Positions 42,521 through 51,065 of a stretch of DNA of 64,000 bases are shown here, piece after piece. Position 1 is the stretch's first letter. Each line of letters begins with the position of its first letter. The notes beneath the pieces are model-generated. The model was given only the letters and a program-made list of their open reading frames with translations, did not search any database and was not told the origin of the DNA. The stretch spans positions 1 through 64,000 of the forward strand of contig USMK01000006.1 in NCBI GenBank assembly GCA_900555835.1. Direction: 5' to 3'. Source of the stretch: an uncultured Clostridium sp. (lineage in GTDB: Bacteria; Bacillota; Clostridia; TANB77; CAG-508). Position numbers and translations under genes: made by a program.

Positions 42521-42973
42521 ATGAACGAAGTATATACAAAAGCACTTACAGAAGTTGACGAGATAATAAATCATTTAGATATAGCTACATTAGAGAAAAT
42601 ACCAATATCATTTAGGAAATTTGTGAAAACAACTAAAAATCAAGATTATAGATTTGAATATAAAGACAAATTGCCCCTAACAGAACAAGGATTATCGGAC
42701 GAGGCAAAGGCTATAATATCTTTGATGTACAGAAATTATATGTGTAGCAAGGAAGAAAAGCAAAGATTAGCTGAAAAGGATAAAAAAGCATTAGAGATTA
42801 AAAGACAAAAAGAACAAGAAAAATATAATGTAGATAATATTATAAAAGAAAAACAAAAAGAAATGCAAGAAGCAAAAGCTCAGCTTCCAACAGTAATTAA
42901 AAAAGAGGGATTTTTTAGAAGAATATTAAATAGCATTAGAAACTTTTTTAAAGGAGGAAGAAAAAATGACTAA
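42521..42973 (+). CDS. Basic-tailed small protein family, copy 3
   Basis: 150 residues from ATG 42521 with AGAGGACG upstream; promoter TTGACA/TATAAT at about 42460-42490. It shares MNEVYTKALTEVDE with copy 2, then IPISFRKFVKTTK, LSDEAKAIISLMYRNYMCS, a charged coil and the amphipathic basic end GFFRRILNSIRNFFKGG. It overlaps the next gene by 8 bases. Unlike copy 2 there is no CA-repeat leader. Confidence 0.7.
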   Translation: MNEVYTKALTEVDEIINHLDIATLEKIPISFRKFVKTTKNQDYRFEYKDKLPLTEQGLSDEAKAIISLMYRNYMCSKEEKQRLAEKDKKALEIKRQKEQEKYNVDNIIKEKQKEMQEAKAQLPTVIKKEGFFRRILNSIRNFFKGGRKND

Positions 42974-43901
42974 TGAAAAAGAAGAAATACTAGAAATGCT
43001 AGAAGAGGGCAAAATAAAGATTTTTCAAGTAGAACAGAAATTAAGAGAAGACCCAGAGTTTGTGTTGGCTGCTGCTAAATTGAGTTTAAATAACTTGCAA
43101 TGTACTGGTTTTAAATTAAGAAGAGATGAAAACTTTATGAAAAAGCTTATTGAGATTGATGGAAAAGCATTAGCTTATGCTCCAGTAGAGCTTAGAGACA
43201 ATGAAGAATTAGGTAAACTAGCTGTAAAGAAAAATGGGTATGCATTACAATATTTAAGTAGCCGATTAAGAAATGACCCTAAAATAGTAGAAGAAGCTGT
43301 AAAAAATAGTATGGGATGGGCTTTACAATATGCTAGAAAAGATTTACAAGATAATGAACAAATTGTTAAAGCTGCTATTGAGCAAGAAGGAAGCACTATA
43401 CAATATGCAAGTGACCGATTAAAACGAGATAAGGAACTTGCTAAAATTGCTGTAAAAAATCATGGAATTGCATTAGGAAATTTAGACAAAGAGTTAAAGG
43501 CTGATAAGGAAATTGTATTACTTGCTGTTAAAAATTGCGGTGGAGCTATAACCTATGCTGATACAAAATTAAAAAGTGATATAGAGGTAGTAACACAAGC
43601 TGCAATTCAAAATGAGGATATTTTATATTGGAGTATAGGTAAAGAAATAAAAGACAATCCAGAGCTAATGAACCAAATTCGTGAAACTGTAAAAAGAGAA
43701 AGAGAAGCAAAAAATAGACAAATTCAAGAAATTGATTCACAAGTAACCCCTGAGCAAAGAAAAATGGCTTTATCTGAAATTGCAAAAATGAGAAAACTAA
43801 TGCTTAAAAGTAATGACAAAAAAATACAAATGGATAAAACAGAGAATTTTGAAACAAAACCAATAAATGAATTTTTAGATAAAGACGAAGAAGAAAGATA
43901 A
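42966..43901 (+). CDS. DUF4116-like repeat protein
   Basis: The protein has 311 residues. About seven tandem units of 32-34 residues follow the pattern LRxDxEVVxxAVKxxGxALxYAS (for example LRNDPKIVEEAVKNSMGWAL, LKRDKELAKIAVKNHGIAL), as in DUF4116 arrays of bacterial and algal proteins of unknown function. The last 80 residues are a charged tail. Coupled to the small gene upstream, it is the third different repeat-bearing partner of that family. A terminator follows at about 43905-43935. Confidence 0.7.
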   Translation: MTNEKEEILEMLEEGKIKIFQVEQKLREDPEFVLAAAKLSLNNLQCTGFKLRRDENFMKKLIEIDGKALAYAPVELRDNEELGKLAVKKNGYALQYLSSRLRNDPKIVEEAVKNSMGWALQYARKDLQDNEQIVKAAIEQEGSTIQYASDRLKRDKELAKIAVKNHGIALGNLDKELKADKEIVLLAVKNCGGAITYADTKLKSDIEVVTQAAIQNEDILYWSIGKEIKDNPELMNQIRETVKREREAKNRQIQEIDSQVTPEQRKMALSEIAKMRKLMLKSNDKKIQMDKTENFETKPINEFLDKDEEER

Positions 43902-43939
43902 AAATAAACCTCGTAACTAAGCTACGAGGTTTTGTTATT

Positions 43940-44407
43940 TTATTCTGCTATTTTTCTTCTATAATTTCCAGATATAAGTTTTGGAACATATACTATTAAT
44001 TTATATATTGCAAGTTTTATTTTTTTGCTCCAAATATATGATTTTCTTAGACCTTTATGAACAGAAAGACTACTGTTTTCAGTATCTTCTATTAGTGAAA
44101 GAGCTGTGCTAATTTTTTCTATTGGGAATATGTAGTTTTTACCATCATTATTATCCCATTTATTTATTTCATTTCTAAAACAGAAATTGAAACTTTCAAA
44201 ATCTTGAAGTTCTATTTCAGCTTGAAAACCAAGTTCTGTTTTTACCATTTTTACTTCTGAAACATTTTCCCATAATAAACCAAATCCATAGTGAATATAT
44301 ACTTCTTTTGAATTATCTTGAAAAAGGCTTCCAATATATGAAATTTTTACAATACTGTTTGGAACTAATTTATCAGTATTAAAAAATATATTTTTAGACA
44401 ACTCCAT
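43940..44407 (-). CDS. CBM25-like carbohydrate-binding protein
   Basis: The protein has 155 residues. The N-terminal ~95 residues match the starch-binding CBM25-type pattern: SIVKISYIGSLFQDNSKEVYIHYGFG, WENVSEVKMVKTELGFQAEI, SFNFCFRNEINKWDNNDGKNY (each in parts). No signal peptide, so it is likely an intracellular binder of glycogen-like glucans. The C-terminal basic helix (YIWSKKIKLAIYKLIVYVPKLI) may touch membrane. GGAGAG precedes the ATG. Confidence 0.65.
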   Translation of the reverse strand: MELSKNIFFNTDKLVPNSIVKISYIGSLFQDNSKEVYIHYGFGLLWENVSEVKMVKTELGFQAEIELQDFESFNFCFRNEINKWDNNDGKNYIFPIEKISTALSLIEDTENSSLSVHKGLRKSYIWSKKIKLAIYKLIVYVPKLISGNYRRKIAE

Positions 44408-44500
44408 TTTAATTATCTCTCCTTATTTATCTTTTGCTCTAATCATTATATTATTAAATAATAATTTATTCAAGTATTTTTTACAATATTCTTCAAAAAA

Positions 44501-45067
44501 TTATACAAAAACTTTACCTAAAATAAAGAATTCGTCGTTTTTATTTACTTTTATGTCTGAAACTGATTTATTGTCTGCTTTTAATGTAATTTGTCCATTT
44601 CTTGAATGGAATTTTCTTATTAAAAATTCACCATTTAGGTTAAAAAGACCTAATTCTTTGTTATTTAATAAAGTGTTGAATTCGATAAAAACATATGAAT
44701 CTTTTTTTATGCTTGGTTCCATTGAATCATCTTGCATTTTCAATGCAATTGCAGAACTTGGAACATGTGATGGACATGTGATTAAAGATGTCATGTTATC
44801 TACTGCAATTACTTTGTTGTATGCAATATAATCAATAAAATTATAGTTTTCTTGTTCTTCACTAAGTGTTTTGCCATATGTGTACATCAATGGTTGGTAT
44901 GGGGTGTCCAGAGCTTTACAAATGTTTTTTAAAGCATTTTGACTTGGGTTTCTCTCTCCTTTTTCAATGTGTGTTAAATGTCCGATGTTTATTCCGGTGC
45001 GTCTAGCTAGCTCCGTTTTTGTCATATGTTTTTCTTTTCTGATTTTTGCAATCATATCACCTATCAT
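44501..45067 (-). CDS. CI/LexA-like repressor with S24 peptidase domain
   Basis: The protein has 188 residues, with AAGGAG 9 bases before the ATG. The N-terminal XRE helix-turn-helix (MTKTELARRTGINIGHLTHIEKG) is followed by a linker and an S24 domain with the nucleophile Ser in MQDDSMEPSIKK and a general-base Lys in EFLIRKFH. Such repressors cleave themselves with RecA filaments, so it is probably SOS-responsive. It faces another HTH gene across a region with two 21-bp operator-like repeats. No other prophage genes are seen. Confidence 0.85.
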   Translation of the reverse strand: MIGDMIAKIRKEKHMTKTELARRTGINIGHLTHIEKGERNPSQNALKNICKALDTPYQPLMYTYGKTLSEEQENYNFIDYIAYNKVIAVDNMTSLITCPSHVPSSAIALKMQDDSMEPSIKKDSYVFIEFNTLLNNKELGLFNLNGEFLIRKFHSRNGQITLKADNKSVSDIKVNKNDEFFILGKVFV

Positions 45068-45131
45068 AAAATTCGTCTCCTTTTTATTTATTTTTTATAC
45101 ATTATACACTATTATACAAAAAAAGTCGACA

Positions 45132-45226
45132 TTTGTCTAGTAGTAAACAAAACTTTAAATATATTAGAGAGCAAATAAATGGAAGAAAAATCAAAAAAAT
45201 TAAAATTTGTCTAGTAGTAAATAAAA
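45132..45226. promoter_or_regulatory. Two 21-bp operator-like direct repeats between divergent regulators
   Basis: TTTGTCTAGTAGTAAACAAAA at 45132-45152 recurs at 45206-45226 with one change (shown here without the last base: TTTGTCTAGTAGTAAACAAA). The second ends 4 bases before TTGACT (45231-45236), whose -10 is TATTAT at 45255-45260. The first lies near the start of the S24 repressor transcript. Confidence 0.6.
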
Positions 45227-45295
45227 TCTATTGACTTGTCAATTTGCAATGTGATATTATATTGTCAAGCAGGCAACGAGAAAGGGGTAAAAAAT

Positions 45296-45490
45296 ATGTA
45301 TCATAATAGAATGAAAGAAATTAGAAAAGAAATAGGTATGACCCTTGAACAATTGTCAACAAAAACTGGAATATCAATAGGATATTTGAGCCATTTGGAA
45401 AGAGGAACAAGGGAAAATCCTACTATTTGCATAATGGATAAAATTGCCTATGCTTTGGGAAGAAGTGTACTTGAAGTGTTTTTTAGTTAG
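45296..45490 (+). CDS. Small XRE-family HTH protein
   Basis: 64 residues from ATG 45296 with AAAGGGG upstream; upstream codons of the same frame overlap the promoter. It is a single helix-turn-helix domain (MTLEQLSTKTGISIGYLSHLERG) with the ending AYALGRSVLEVFF. Paired with the S24 repressor in a lambda CI/Cro-like divergent layout. Confidence 0.8.
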   Translation: MYHNRMKEIRKEIGMTLEQLSTKTGISIGYLSHLERGTRENPTICIMDKIAYALGRSVLEVFFS

Positions 45491-45627
45491 AATAATATTT
45501 TGTATTTAGAATACAATAAAAATAAGATACAAAAATAAAATATATTTAACTGCGAAATATTGAAAAAATTGTAAAAATGTGTTAATATCTTTTTTGAGGG
45601 TAAAAAATAAAAGTTAAGGAGAGTCCG

Positions 45628-47439
45628 ATGGCAAAAAAGAAGAAAATTGTCGAAAACACAGAAGAAGTATCTAAACTAGAAGAAAACGCATCAACGACAC
45701 TTAATAATCAAATTGTAGCAAGTAATGAAAAAATATCCGAAGCAACCTCAAATACAAAGAATACAGAAGAAATTAGAAAAAAGCCAGAAGATAAGCAAGA
45801 GGAAAAAACAGAGGAAAAGCAGGAAAAAGATTTTAAGAAAATTGTAGACGAAAAGGAAACTAAAAAGTATAATAACTATGAACAAAATTTAGAGAGAAAA
45901 AGTGGAAAAAAAGGAATAATTGCATGTGCAATTATTGGAATTTTGGTTTTAATATTGGCATTATTTTCCGTTATATTTTCCCTAGTAAACCTTAATAATA
46001 TAACTATACTAGATGGAGTTACTGTAAGAGGAATGTCGCTCAAAGGCTTAACTAAGGAAGATGCGAAAATCAAGCTTACAGAAGTGTTTACAAGCCAATT
46101 TGCAACAGATATTACACTTATGTATAACGAGTATTCGCAAACAATAAATGGAAAACAAATTGATGCAACATATAATGTAGATGAAATTGTTAATGAAGCA
46201 TATCAAATAGGGAGAAGTGGAGATATACTTCAAAACAATTATGCTATTTTAAATTGCTGGTTAAAGGGCGTAAATATTGAACCTGAGTTTAGCTATAATC
46301 CTGATTTGTTGGAAAATATTGCAGAAGATGTAAGTGCTAAAATACCAGGAGGAGTAACACAAAGTAGTTATTATATTGAAAACAAACAATTGATTATAAC
46401 AGCTGGAAAAGAAGGTGTTGTTCCTAAAAAGGATGAACTAAAAGAAAAAATTTTAAAAGCAGTAGAGTCTGAAACCGAAGAAGATAATACGGTTATAATA
46501 CCAGTAGAGGTACAACAACCAGATGCAATAGATATTGAAAAAATACATAGTGAAATATATGTAGAACCAAAGGATGCTTATTATACTACTGAACCATTTA
46601 CAATATATCCTCATGTAGAGGGTGTAGACTTTGATATGACAATAGACGAAGCTAAGGCTTTAATTGCAGAACCAGCAGAGGAATATACAATTAAACTTAA
46701 ATATACTACACCAGCGGTTACCACTAATAAAATAGGCTCAGAAGCTTTTCCTGATTTGTTATCATCATTTAGTACAAAATATGATGCTAGCAATAAGAAC
46801 AGAAGTAATAATTTATTATTAGCCTCAAATAAAATAAATGGAACAGTATTATTACCGGGAGAGGAATTTTCATATAATAAAGTTGTAGGAGAAAGAACTA
46901 TTGCTGCCGGATATAAAGAAGCTCATATTTTCGCAGGTGGTAAAGTCACAGATGGATTAGGTGGCGGAATATGTCAAATTTCTACAACATTATATGATGC
47001 TGTGCTGTATGCAAATTTAGAAATAACAGAAAGAAGAAATCACCAAATGCCAGCTGGATACGTAAAAAACGGACTTGACGCAACAGTTGTGTATGGTAGT
47101 ATTGATTTTAAATTTGTAAACAATAGGAAATATCCTATTAAAATAGTTTCAGAAGTTAAAAATGGAGTAGCTAAAATGTCGATTTATGGTATAAAAGAGG
47201 AAGTCGAATATGAAGTTAGATTAGAACCAGTTGTTTTAAGCTACACACCATATAAAACTGAATATATAACAGATGCGTCTCTTGCATCAGGTCAACAGGT
47301 TGTAAAGCAAAATGGCTCAAATGGATGCAAAACGGTAACATATAAATATTTATATTTGAACGGAAATATGGTAAGCAAAACCGAATTATCAAGAGACACA
47401 TACAAGGCAATAAACAAAGTTGTAAGAGTTGGACCATAA
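45628..47439 (+). CDS. VanW-family protein with peptidoglycan-binding-type domains
   Basis: The protein has 603 residues. A charged cytoplasmic 90-residue start is followed by one membrane helix (IIACAIIGILVLILALFSVI) and an outside part: two PG_binding_4-type domains (VTVRGMSLKGLTKEDAKIKL and its repeat) and the VanW domain (NGTVLLPGEEFSYNKVVGER, GLGGGICQISTTLYDAVLYA, HQMPAGYVKNGLDATV). VanW-domain proteins occur in vancomycin clusters and widely in Clostridia envelopes; the activity is unknown. AAGGAGAG precedes the ATG. Confidence 0.88.
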   Translation: MAKKKKIVENTEEVSKLEENASTTLNNQIVASNEKISEATSNTKNTEEIRKKPEDKQEEKTEEKQEKDFKKIVDEKETKKYNNYEQNLERKSGKKGIIACAIIGILVLILALFSVIFSLVNLNNITILDGVTVRGMSLKGLTKEDAKIKLTEVFTSQFATDITLMYNEYSQTINGKQIDATYNVDEIVNEAYQIGRSGDILQNNYAILNCWLKGVNIEPEFSYNPDLLENIAEDVSAKIPGGVTQSSYYIENKQLIITAGKEGVVPKKDELKEKILKAVESETEEDNTVIIPVEVQQPDAIDIEKIHSEIYVEPKDAYYTTEPFTIYPHVEGVDFDMTIDEAKALIAEPAEEYTIKLKYTTPAVTTNKIGSEAFPDLLSSFSTKYDASNKNRSNNLLLASNKINGTVLLPGEEFSYNKVVGERTIAAGYKEAHIFAGGKVTDGLGGGICQISTTLYDAVLYANLEITERRNHQMPAGYVKNGLDATVVYGSIDFKFVNNRKYPIKIVSEVKNGVAKMSIYGIKEEVEYEVRLEPVVLSYTPYKTEYITDASLASGQQVVKQNGSNGCKTVTYKYLYLNGNMVSKTELSRDTYKAINKVVRVGP

Positions 47440-47459
47440 AGAAAAATTATTAATAAATA

Positions 47460-47506
47460 TTGACCAAAATGGTAACATGTGATATATTATGTTGTAATAT
47501 GTCGAA
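47460..47506 (+). promoter_or_regulatory. Promoter of the AbrB/SpoVT gene with a Spo0A-like box
   Basis: TTGACC (47460-47465), TATATT (47483-47488), 17-base spacer; TGTCGAA at 47500-47506 just after the expected start. In Bacillus, Spo0A represses abrB through 0A boxes located downstream of its promoter. Confidence 0.6.
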
Positions 47507-47531
47507 TTTTGTAGAAAAGGAGGAATCAAGA

Positions 47532-47798
47532 ATGAAATCAACAGGTATAGTAAGAAAAGTAGATGAACTAGGTAGAGTAGTTATTCCAATAGAATTAAGA
47601 AATAATTTAGGAATTCAAGAAAAGGATCCAATTGAAATATATGTAGATGGTTCTTCTATAATTTTAAAGAAATATCAACCAAATTGCATATTCTGTGGAG
47701 GAACAAAGAAATTAGTAGAATATAAAGATAAATTAGTATGTTTAAATTGTTCTAAAAAAATAGAAGAAGCAATGAACAACAGAGAAGAAGAAGAATAA
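47532..47798 (+). CDS. AbrB/SpoVT-type transition-state regulator
   Basis: 88 residues from the ATG at 47532 with AAAGGAGG upstream; the longer frame begins in the promoter. The SpoVT/AbrB swapped-hairpin domain reads STGIVRKVDELGRVVIPIEL. The C-terminal tail has CIFCGG and CLNCSKK, a four-Cys zinc ribbon as in many Clostridial AbrB proteins. It probably controls stationary-phase genes and is itself likely repressed by Spo0A. Confidence 0.88.
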   Translation: MKSTGIVRKVDELGRVVIPIELRNNLGIQEKDPIEIYVDGSSIILKKYQPNCIFCGGTKKLVEYKDKLVCLNCSKKIEEAMNNREEEE

Positions 47799-47804
47799 AA
47801 ATAA

Positions 47805-47844
47805 AAGCTAAATTGTTAAATTGTTTACAATTTAGCTTTTTATT
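47805..47844. terminator. Terminator between abrB-like gene and rsmI
   Basis: AAAAGCTAAATTGT pairs with ACAATTTAGCTTTT, followed by T-rich sequence. Confidence 0.85.
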
Positions 47845-48669
47845 TTAATTTAAAAAATGCTGATATATATCGTTTTTAGGTAATTTTCTATCTTTGGCTA
47901 TCATTTTAATTATTTCTTTTTTAGGATAGCCTAAGTTTTTGTAAAAAGCGAAGTGCTCTTCTAAACTACTGGAATTTAGCTTTTCTATCATATCATTATC
48001 ACTATTTTGGTTTGCTTCAACAATTATTACATATTCTCCTTTTGGAGTAATATTTTGAATAATATCTTTAACATAACCGTATGTAAAATCTTCATGTATT
48101 TTAGTTAGTTCACGTGCTAAGGTTATTTTTCTGTTGCCTAGAACTTCTAAAATTGTTTCCAATGTGTTTATTAGCTTATGAGGAGCTTCGTAAAAAATTA
48201 GTGTTTTGTCAATATCGTATAATGAAGAAAGTTTATTTATTTTTTCTGTTTTGTTTACTGGTAAAAATCCAATAAAGCAAAATTCTTTTGCAGATATTCC
48301 AGAGGCAATTAAACCTGTAATTAAAGCACAAGGTCCAGGAATTGGAACAATTTTTATATTGTTTTCAATTGCACAATGTACAATTTCTTCACCAGGGTCG
48401 GAAATTACTGGTGTTCCTGCATCTGAAACTAATGCAATATTTTTGCCATCTTTTAGTTTGGATATAATTACATCACTTTTTATCAATTCATTTTCTTTAT
48501 AACAACTTATAAGTGGTTTGGAAACATTTAAGTGATTTAGCAATTTAAGAGTATGCCTTGTGTCTTCTGCTGCAATGTAATCGACTGATTTTAGCGTGTT
48601 TATGGCTCTTAAAGTAATATCATCTAAATTTCCAATAGGTGTTGCAACTAAATATAAAATTCCACTCAT
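47845..48669 (-). CDS. rsmI: 16S rRNA (cytidine1402-2'-O)-methyltransferase
   Basis: The protein has 274 residues. This tetrapyrrole-methylase-fold enzyme modifies C1402 in the ribosomal P site. Motifs: LYLVATPIGNLDDITLRA, DYIAAEDTRHTLKLL, ALVSDAGTPVISDPG, PIPGPCALITGLIASG and a C-terminal SAM-binding half. AGGAGG precedes the ATG. It lies 13 bases after the methyltransferase gene, as trmN6 and rsmI are often paired. Confidence 0.94.
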   Translation of the reverse strand: MSGILYLVATPIGNLDDITLRAINTLKSVDYIAAEDTRHTLKLLNHLNVSKPLISCYKENELIKSDVIISKLKDGKNIALVSDAGTPVISDPGEEIVHCAIENNIKIVPIPGPCALITGLIASGISAKEFCFIGFLPVNKTEKINKLSSLYDIDKTLIFYEAPHKLINTLETILEVLGNRKITLARELTKIHEDFTYGYVKDIIQNITPKGEYVIIVEANQNSDNDMIEKLNSSSLEEHFAFYKNLGYPKKEIIKMIAKDRKLPKNDIYQHFLN

Positions 48670-48682
48670 AATAAGACCTCCT

Positions 48683-49426
48683 TTAAATTTTTCCGTATAT
48701 TTTCAAGATTTCGTTAGTATAGGTATTGTCCTTATTATAAACAATAAGAGGAGACTCAACCTTTAAAAATGGTTTAGAATTTTTAACTGCTTTTATTAGA
48801 AGCAAATTTGGAGCTTTGTCTTCAAAAGGCTGAACAAATCTTAGAACTTTTGGCTCTAATTTGTATTTTCTAAGTAAAGCTATAATATCAGCAAGCCTAT
48901 CTGGTCTGTGTACCATATAGAAACTACCACTATTTTTTAGCATTTTATTAGAAACCATAATAACATCTTCTAAATTACACATAATTTCGTGTCTAGAAAT
49001 AAGCTTTTCTGTGCTTGTATTTGTAAGTCCAGAATTTTCTTTTTTGTATGGTGGATTTGTAACAATTACATCAAAACTGCCTAATTCAAAATGGGAAGGG
49101 ATATTTTTTAAGTCGTCATTTATTATTGTAATTCTATCTTCTAAATTATTTAAACAAACGCTTCTCATAGCCATATTTGCGACATTTTCTTGAATTTCAA
49201 CTGCGGTTATGTGTGTGTTTTCCGTTTTTCCTGCAAGTAAAATAGAAATTATTCCTGTTCCAGTGCATAAATCCAAAATATTACTTCCTTTTTTAATTTC
49301 TTTTGCAAAATTGGAAAGCAAAACTGCATCTATGCCAAAACAAAATCCGGAAGTGGATTGTATAATTTGGTAGTTATTAAATTCTAAATCATCAATTCTT
49401 TCATTATTATTTAAATGTATATCCAT
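48683..49426 (-). CDS. TrmN6-like tRNA1(Val) adenine-N6 methyltransferase
   Basis: The protein has 247 residues. A class I SAM domain with ILDLCTGTGIISILLAG and the N6-adenine motif NPPY (VIVTNPPYKKENSG), and an N-terminal FCFGIDAVLLSNFA typical of the YfiC/TrmN6 family that methylates A37 of tRNA1(Val). First gene of a two-gene operon with rsmI. Confidence 0.88.
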   Translation of the reverse strand: MDIHLNNNERIDDLEFNNYQIIQSTSGFCFGIDAVLLSNFAKEIKKGSNILDLCTGTGIISILLAGKTENTHITAVEIQENVANMAMRSVCLNNLEDRITIINDDLKNIPSHFELGSFDVIVTNPPYKKENSGLTNTSTEKLISRHEIMCNLEDVIMVSNKMLKNSGSFYMVHRPDRLADIIALLRKYKLEPKVLRFVQPFEDKAPNLLLIKAVKNSKPFLKVESPLIVYNKDNTYTNEILKIYGKI

Positions 49427-49497
49427 AATTCACCTTAAAAAATTTTTATCATATTATATAATAAATTTTAAAAAAAGTCTAATGAAGGAGAAGAAAA

Positions 49498-49659
49498 GTG
49501 GATAATTTGTTTAGAGCAAGTGATAAAAAAGAAAAGAAAAAAGGAAAATTCACGGTAAAAAAAGAGCAAACATTAAAATCGCTAGGTGATGTAGAAAATT
49601 TTTTGAATCAGGCAAAAAAGGCAATAAATCATATAACACTATATAAGATATTAAAATAA
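49498..49659 (+). CDS. Small basic protein, 53 residues
   Basis: GTG at 49498 with GAAGGAG upstream, divergent from trmN6. Sequence MDNLFRASDKKEKKKGKFTV, then a helical half (LKSLGDVENFLNQAKKAINH). Highly basic N-terminus; possibly nucleic-acid binding. Family unknown. Followed by a weak hairpin at about 49712-49740. Confidence 0.5.
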   Translation: MDNLFRASDKKEKKKGKFTVKKEQTLKSLGDVENFLNQAKKAINHITLYKILK

Positions 49660-49776
49660 TAGGGCTTTAAAAATGTGTAAAATTAGCCTAATAAATTCCA
49701 TAAAAATAGATTTAAGCTAAACTTTTAACTTAAATCTATTTTTCTTAGGAGTTGTTACAGTTTCTTAAAAAAGGAA

Positions 49777-50313
49777 CTAATCATTACCATTGTTTCCATC
49801 ATTGACATGATCTTCAAAATTGTCATAATCGTCGAAATGATCTTCAAAATTGTGGTCAACTTCTTCAAAGTTACCATCAAAATCATGATGTGGTGGTTCA
49901 GGTGGCTGACTATCAAATGAAGGACCATCATCAACTTCATCATATACCAAGCTTAGAAGCCACGAAATCATTAGCGTATGAGATAACCAATCAACAAAAG
50001 AATGTTTAGGTCTTTGTTCATATTGTGGTTCCTGCGTGCTAACTGGATTGGGTGTTTCTACATTATTTACCATAGTTTTATCATAACGATTAACGGTAAA
50101 TAACTGTGCTGCAAAAATTGCAACAACAACCGTAATTTCCGTGCTTGACCATATATCATTTGGCTTGTGCATTAAGCCAATGTAAGCAAGCAAACAAGAA
50201 ATTAGTACTGTCCGGATAAATGTTATGCCAACTCCTTTTTTGTATAGACCTACGTGGATAAATTGTGTAATTACAAATACAAAAATAAAGATAATTACAT
50301 TAAGTAAGAGCAT
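49777..50313 (-). CDS. Membrane protein with an acidic, Asp/Asn-rich tail
   Basis: 178 residues from the ATG at 50313. Three hydrophobic helices at the N-terminus (LLLNVIIFIFVFVITQFI, FIRTVLISCLLAYIGLM, ITVVVAIFAAQLF), a linker with Pro/Gln, a short helix (WLSHTLMISWLLSLVY) and a 55-residue tail rich in D, N, F and H with repeated DHFDDYDNFEDH units. The DNA of the tail is repetitive (GATCTTCAAAAT), a slippage-prone array. Function unknown. Confidence 0.55.
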   Translation of the reverse strand: MLLLNVIIFIFVFVITQFIHVGLYKKGVGITFIRTVLISCLLAYIGLMHKPNDIWSSTEITVVVAIFAAQLFTVNRYDKTMVNNVETPNPVSTQEPQYEQRPKHSFVDWLSHTLMISWLLSLVYDEVDDGPSFDSQPPEPPHHDFDGNFEEVDHNFEDHFDDYDNFEDHVNDGNNGND

Positions 50314-50372
50314 TGTAAGTCCCTGCCTTTCTAACAAAAGTATAACTAAATTATATCACAAATTTACATAAA

Positions 50373-50939
50373 TTACAAAGATTTTCTTACAAAGGGATCT
50401 TTTAAAGAAAAATTGCAGTTGATGAAATTTGCATTTTCATTTCCATCAATTACAAATTTAACACTATCAACTTCTGTAAGTTCTGTAAGAGTATTAACAA
50501 TAGAATAGACCATATTGCTGGCTATATTCACATCAGAGGTAGAAGATATAAAGCTAGAAGATAAATCTATTGTAACTTTATTGCCATCAATTTTTGCAGA
50601 ATTAACAGTGGTCCCATCAGGTATGATTTTTTCTAATCCTTCAATGCTAGGCCCAGAAAGCAATAGGTTGATTAAAGCTAAATATGGATTTGAAAGTAGT
50701 TCTTTTGAATCTATACTACGACTTTCGTATTTTAAATTATTACTATTTATTTCCTTAAAATATAATTTTACAATAGTTCGCCTAAACTGCTCGTCAGAAA
50801 TTTCTGCTTGCGGAACATATTCGTCGCCTATTGAATTTGGATTTAATGACAATTGCTTAAATATGTAAAAACCGGTCATAGCTAAAATTATAACAATAAG
50901 AATAATGGAAAAAAACATTTTAAAACGTTTATTATTCAT
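50373..50939 (-). CDS. GerMN-domain protein
   Basis: The protein has 188 residues. An N-terminal membrane anchor (FSIILIVIILAMTGFYIF) is followed by a GerMN/sporulation-and-spore-germination domain: IVKLYFKEINSNNLKYESR, LINLLLSGPSIEGLEKIIPDGT (parts), VTIDLSSSFI and VDSVKFVIDG. GerM-type proteins act at the sporulation septum. No lipobox Cys is seen, so this is a signal-anchored form. Confidence 0.8.
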   Translation of the reverse strand: MNNKRFKMFFSIILIVIILAMTGFYIFKQLSLNPNSIGDEYVPQAEISDEQFRRTIVKLYFKEINSNNLKYESRSIDSKELLSNPYLALINLLLSGPSIEGLEKIIPDGTTVNSAKIDGNKVTIDLSSSFISSTSDVNIASNMVYSIVNTLTELTEVDSVKFVIDGNENANFINCNFSLKDPFVRKSL

Positions 50940-51065
50940 AAAAAACCTCCAAAAAATAATTTGATAAATAATATTAAAAACAAGTCCAAAATAGAACCCA
51001 TAATTGACAATTTACGAAAAATAGTGTAAATTATTAGAATAAAAATATGAGAAAGGGAATCAAAT

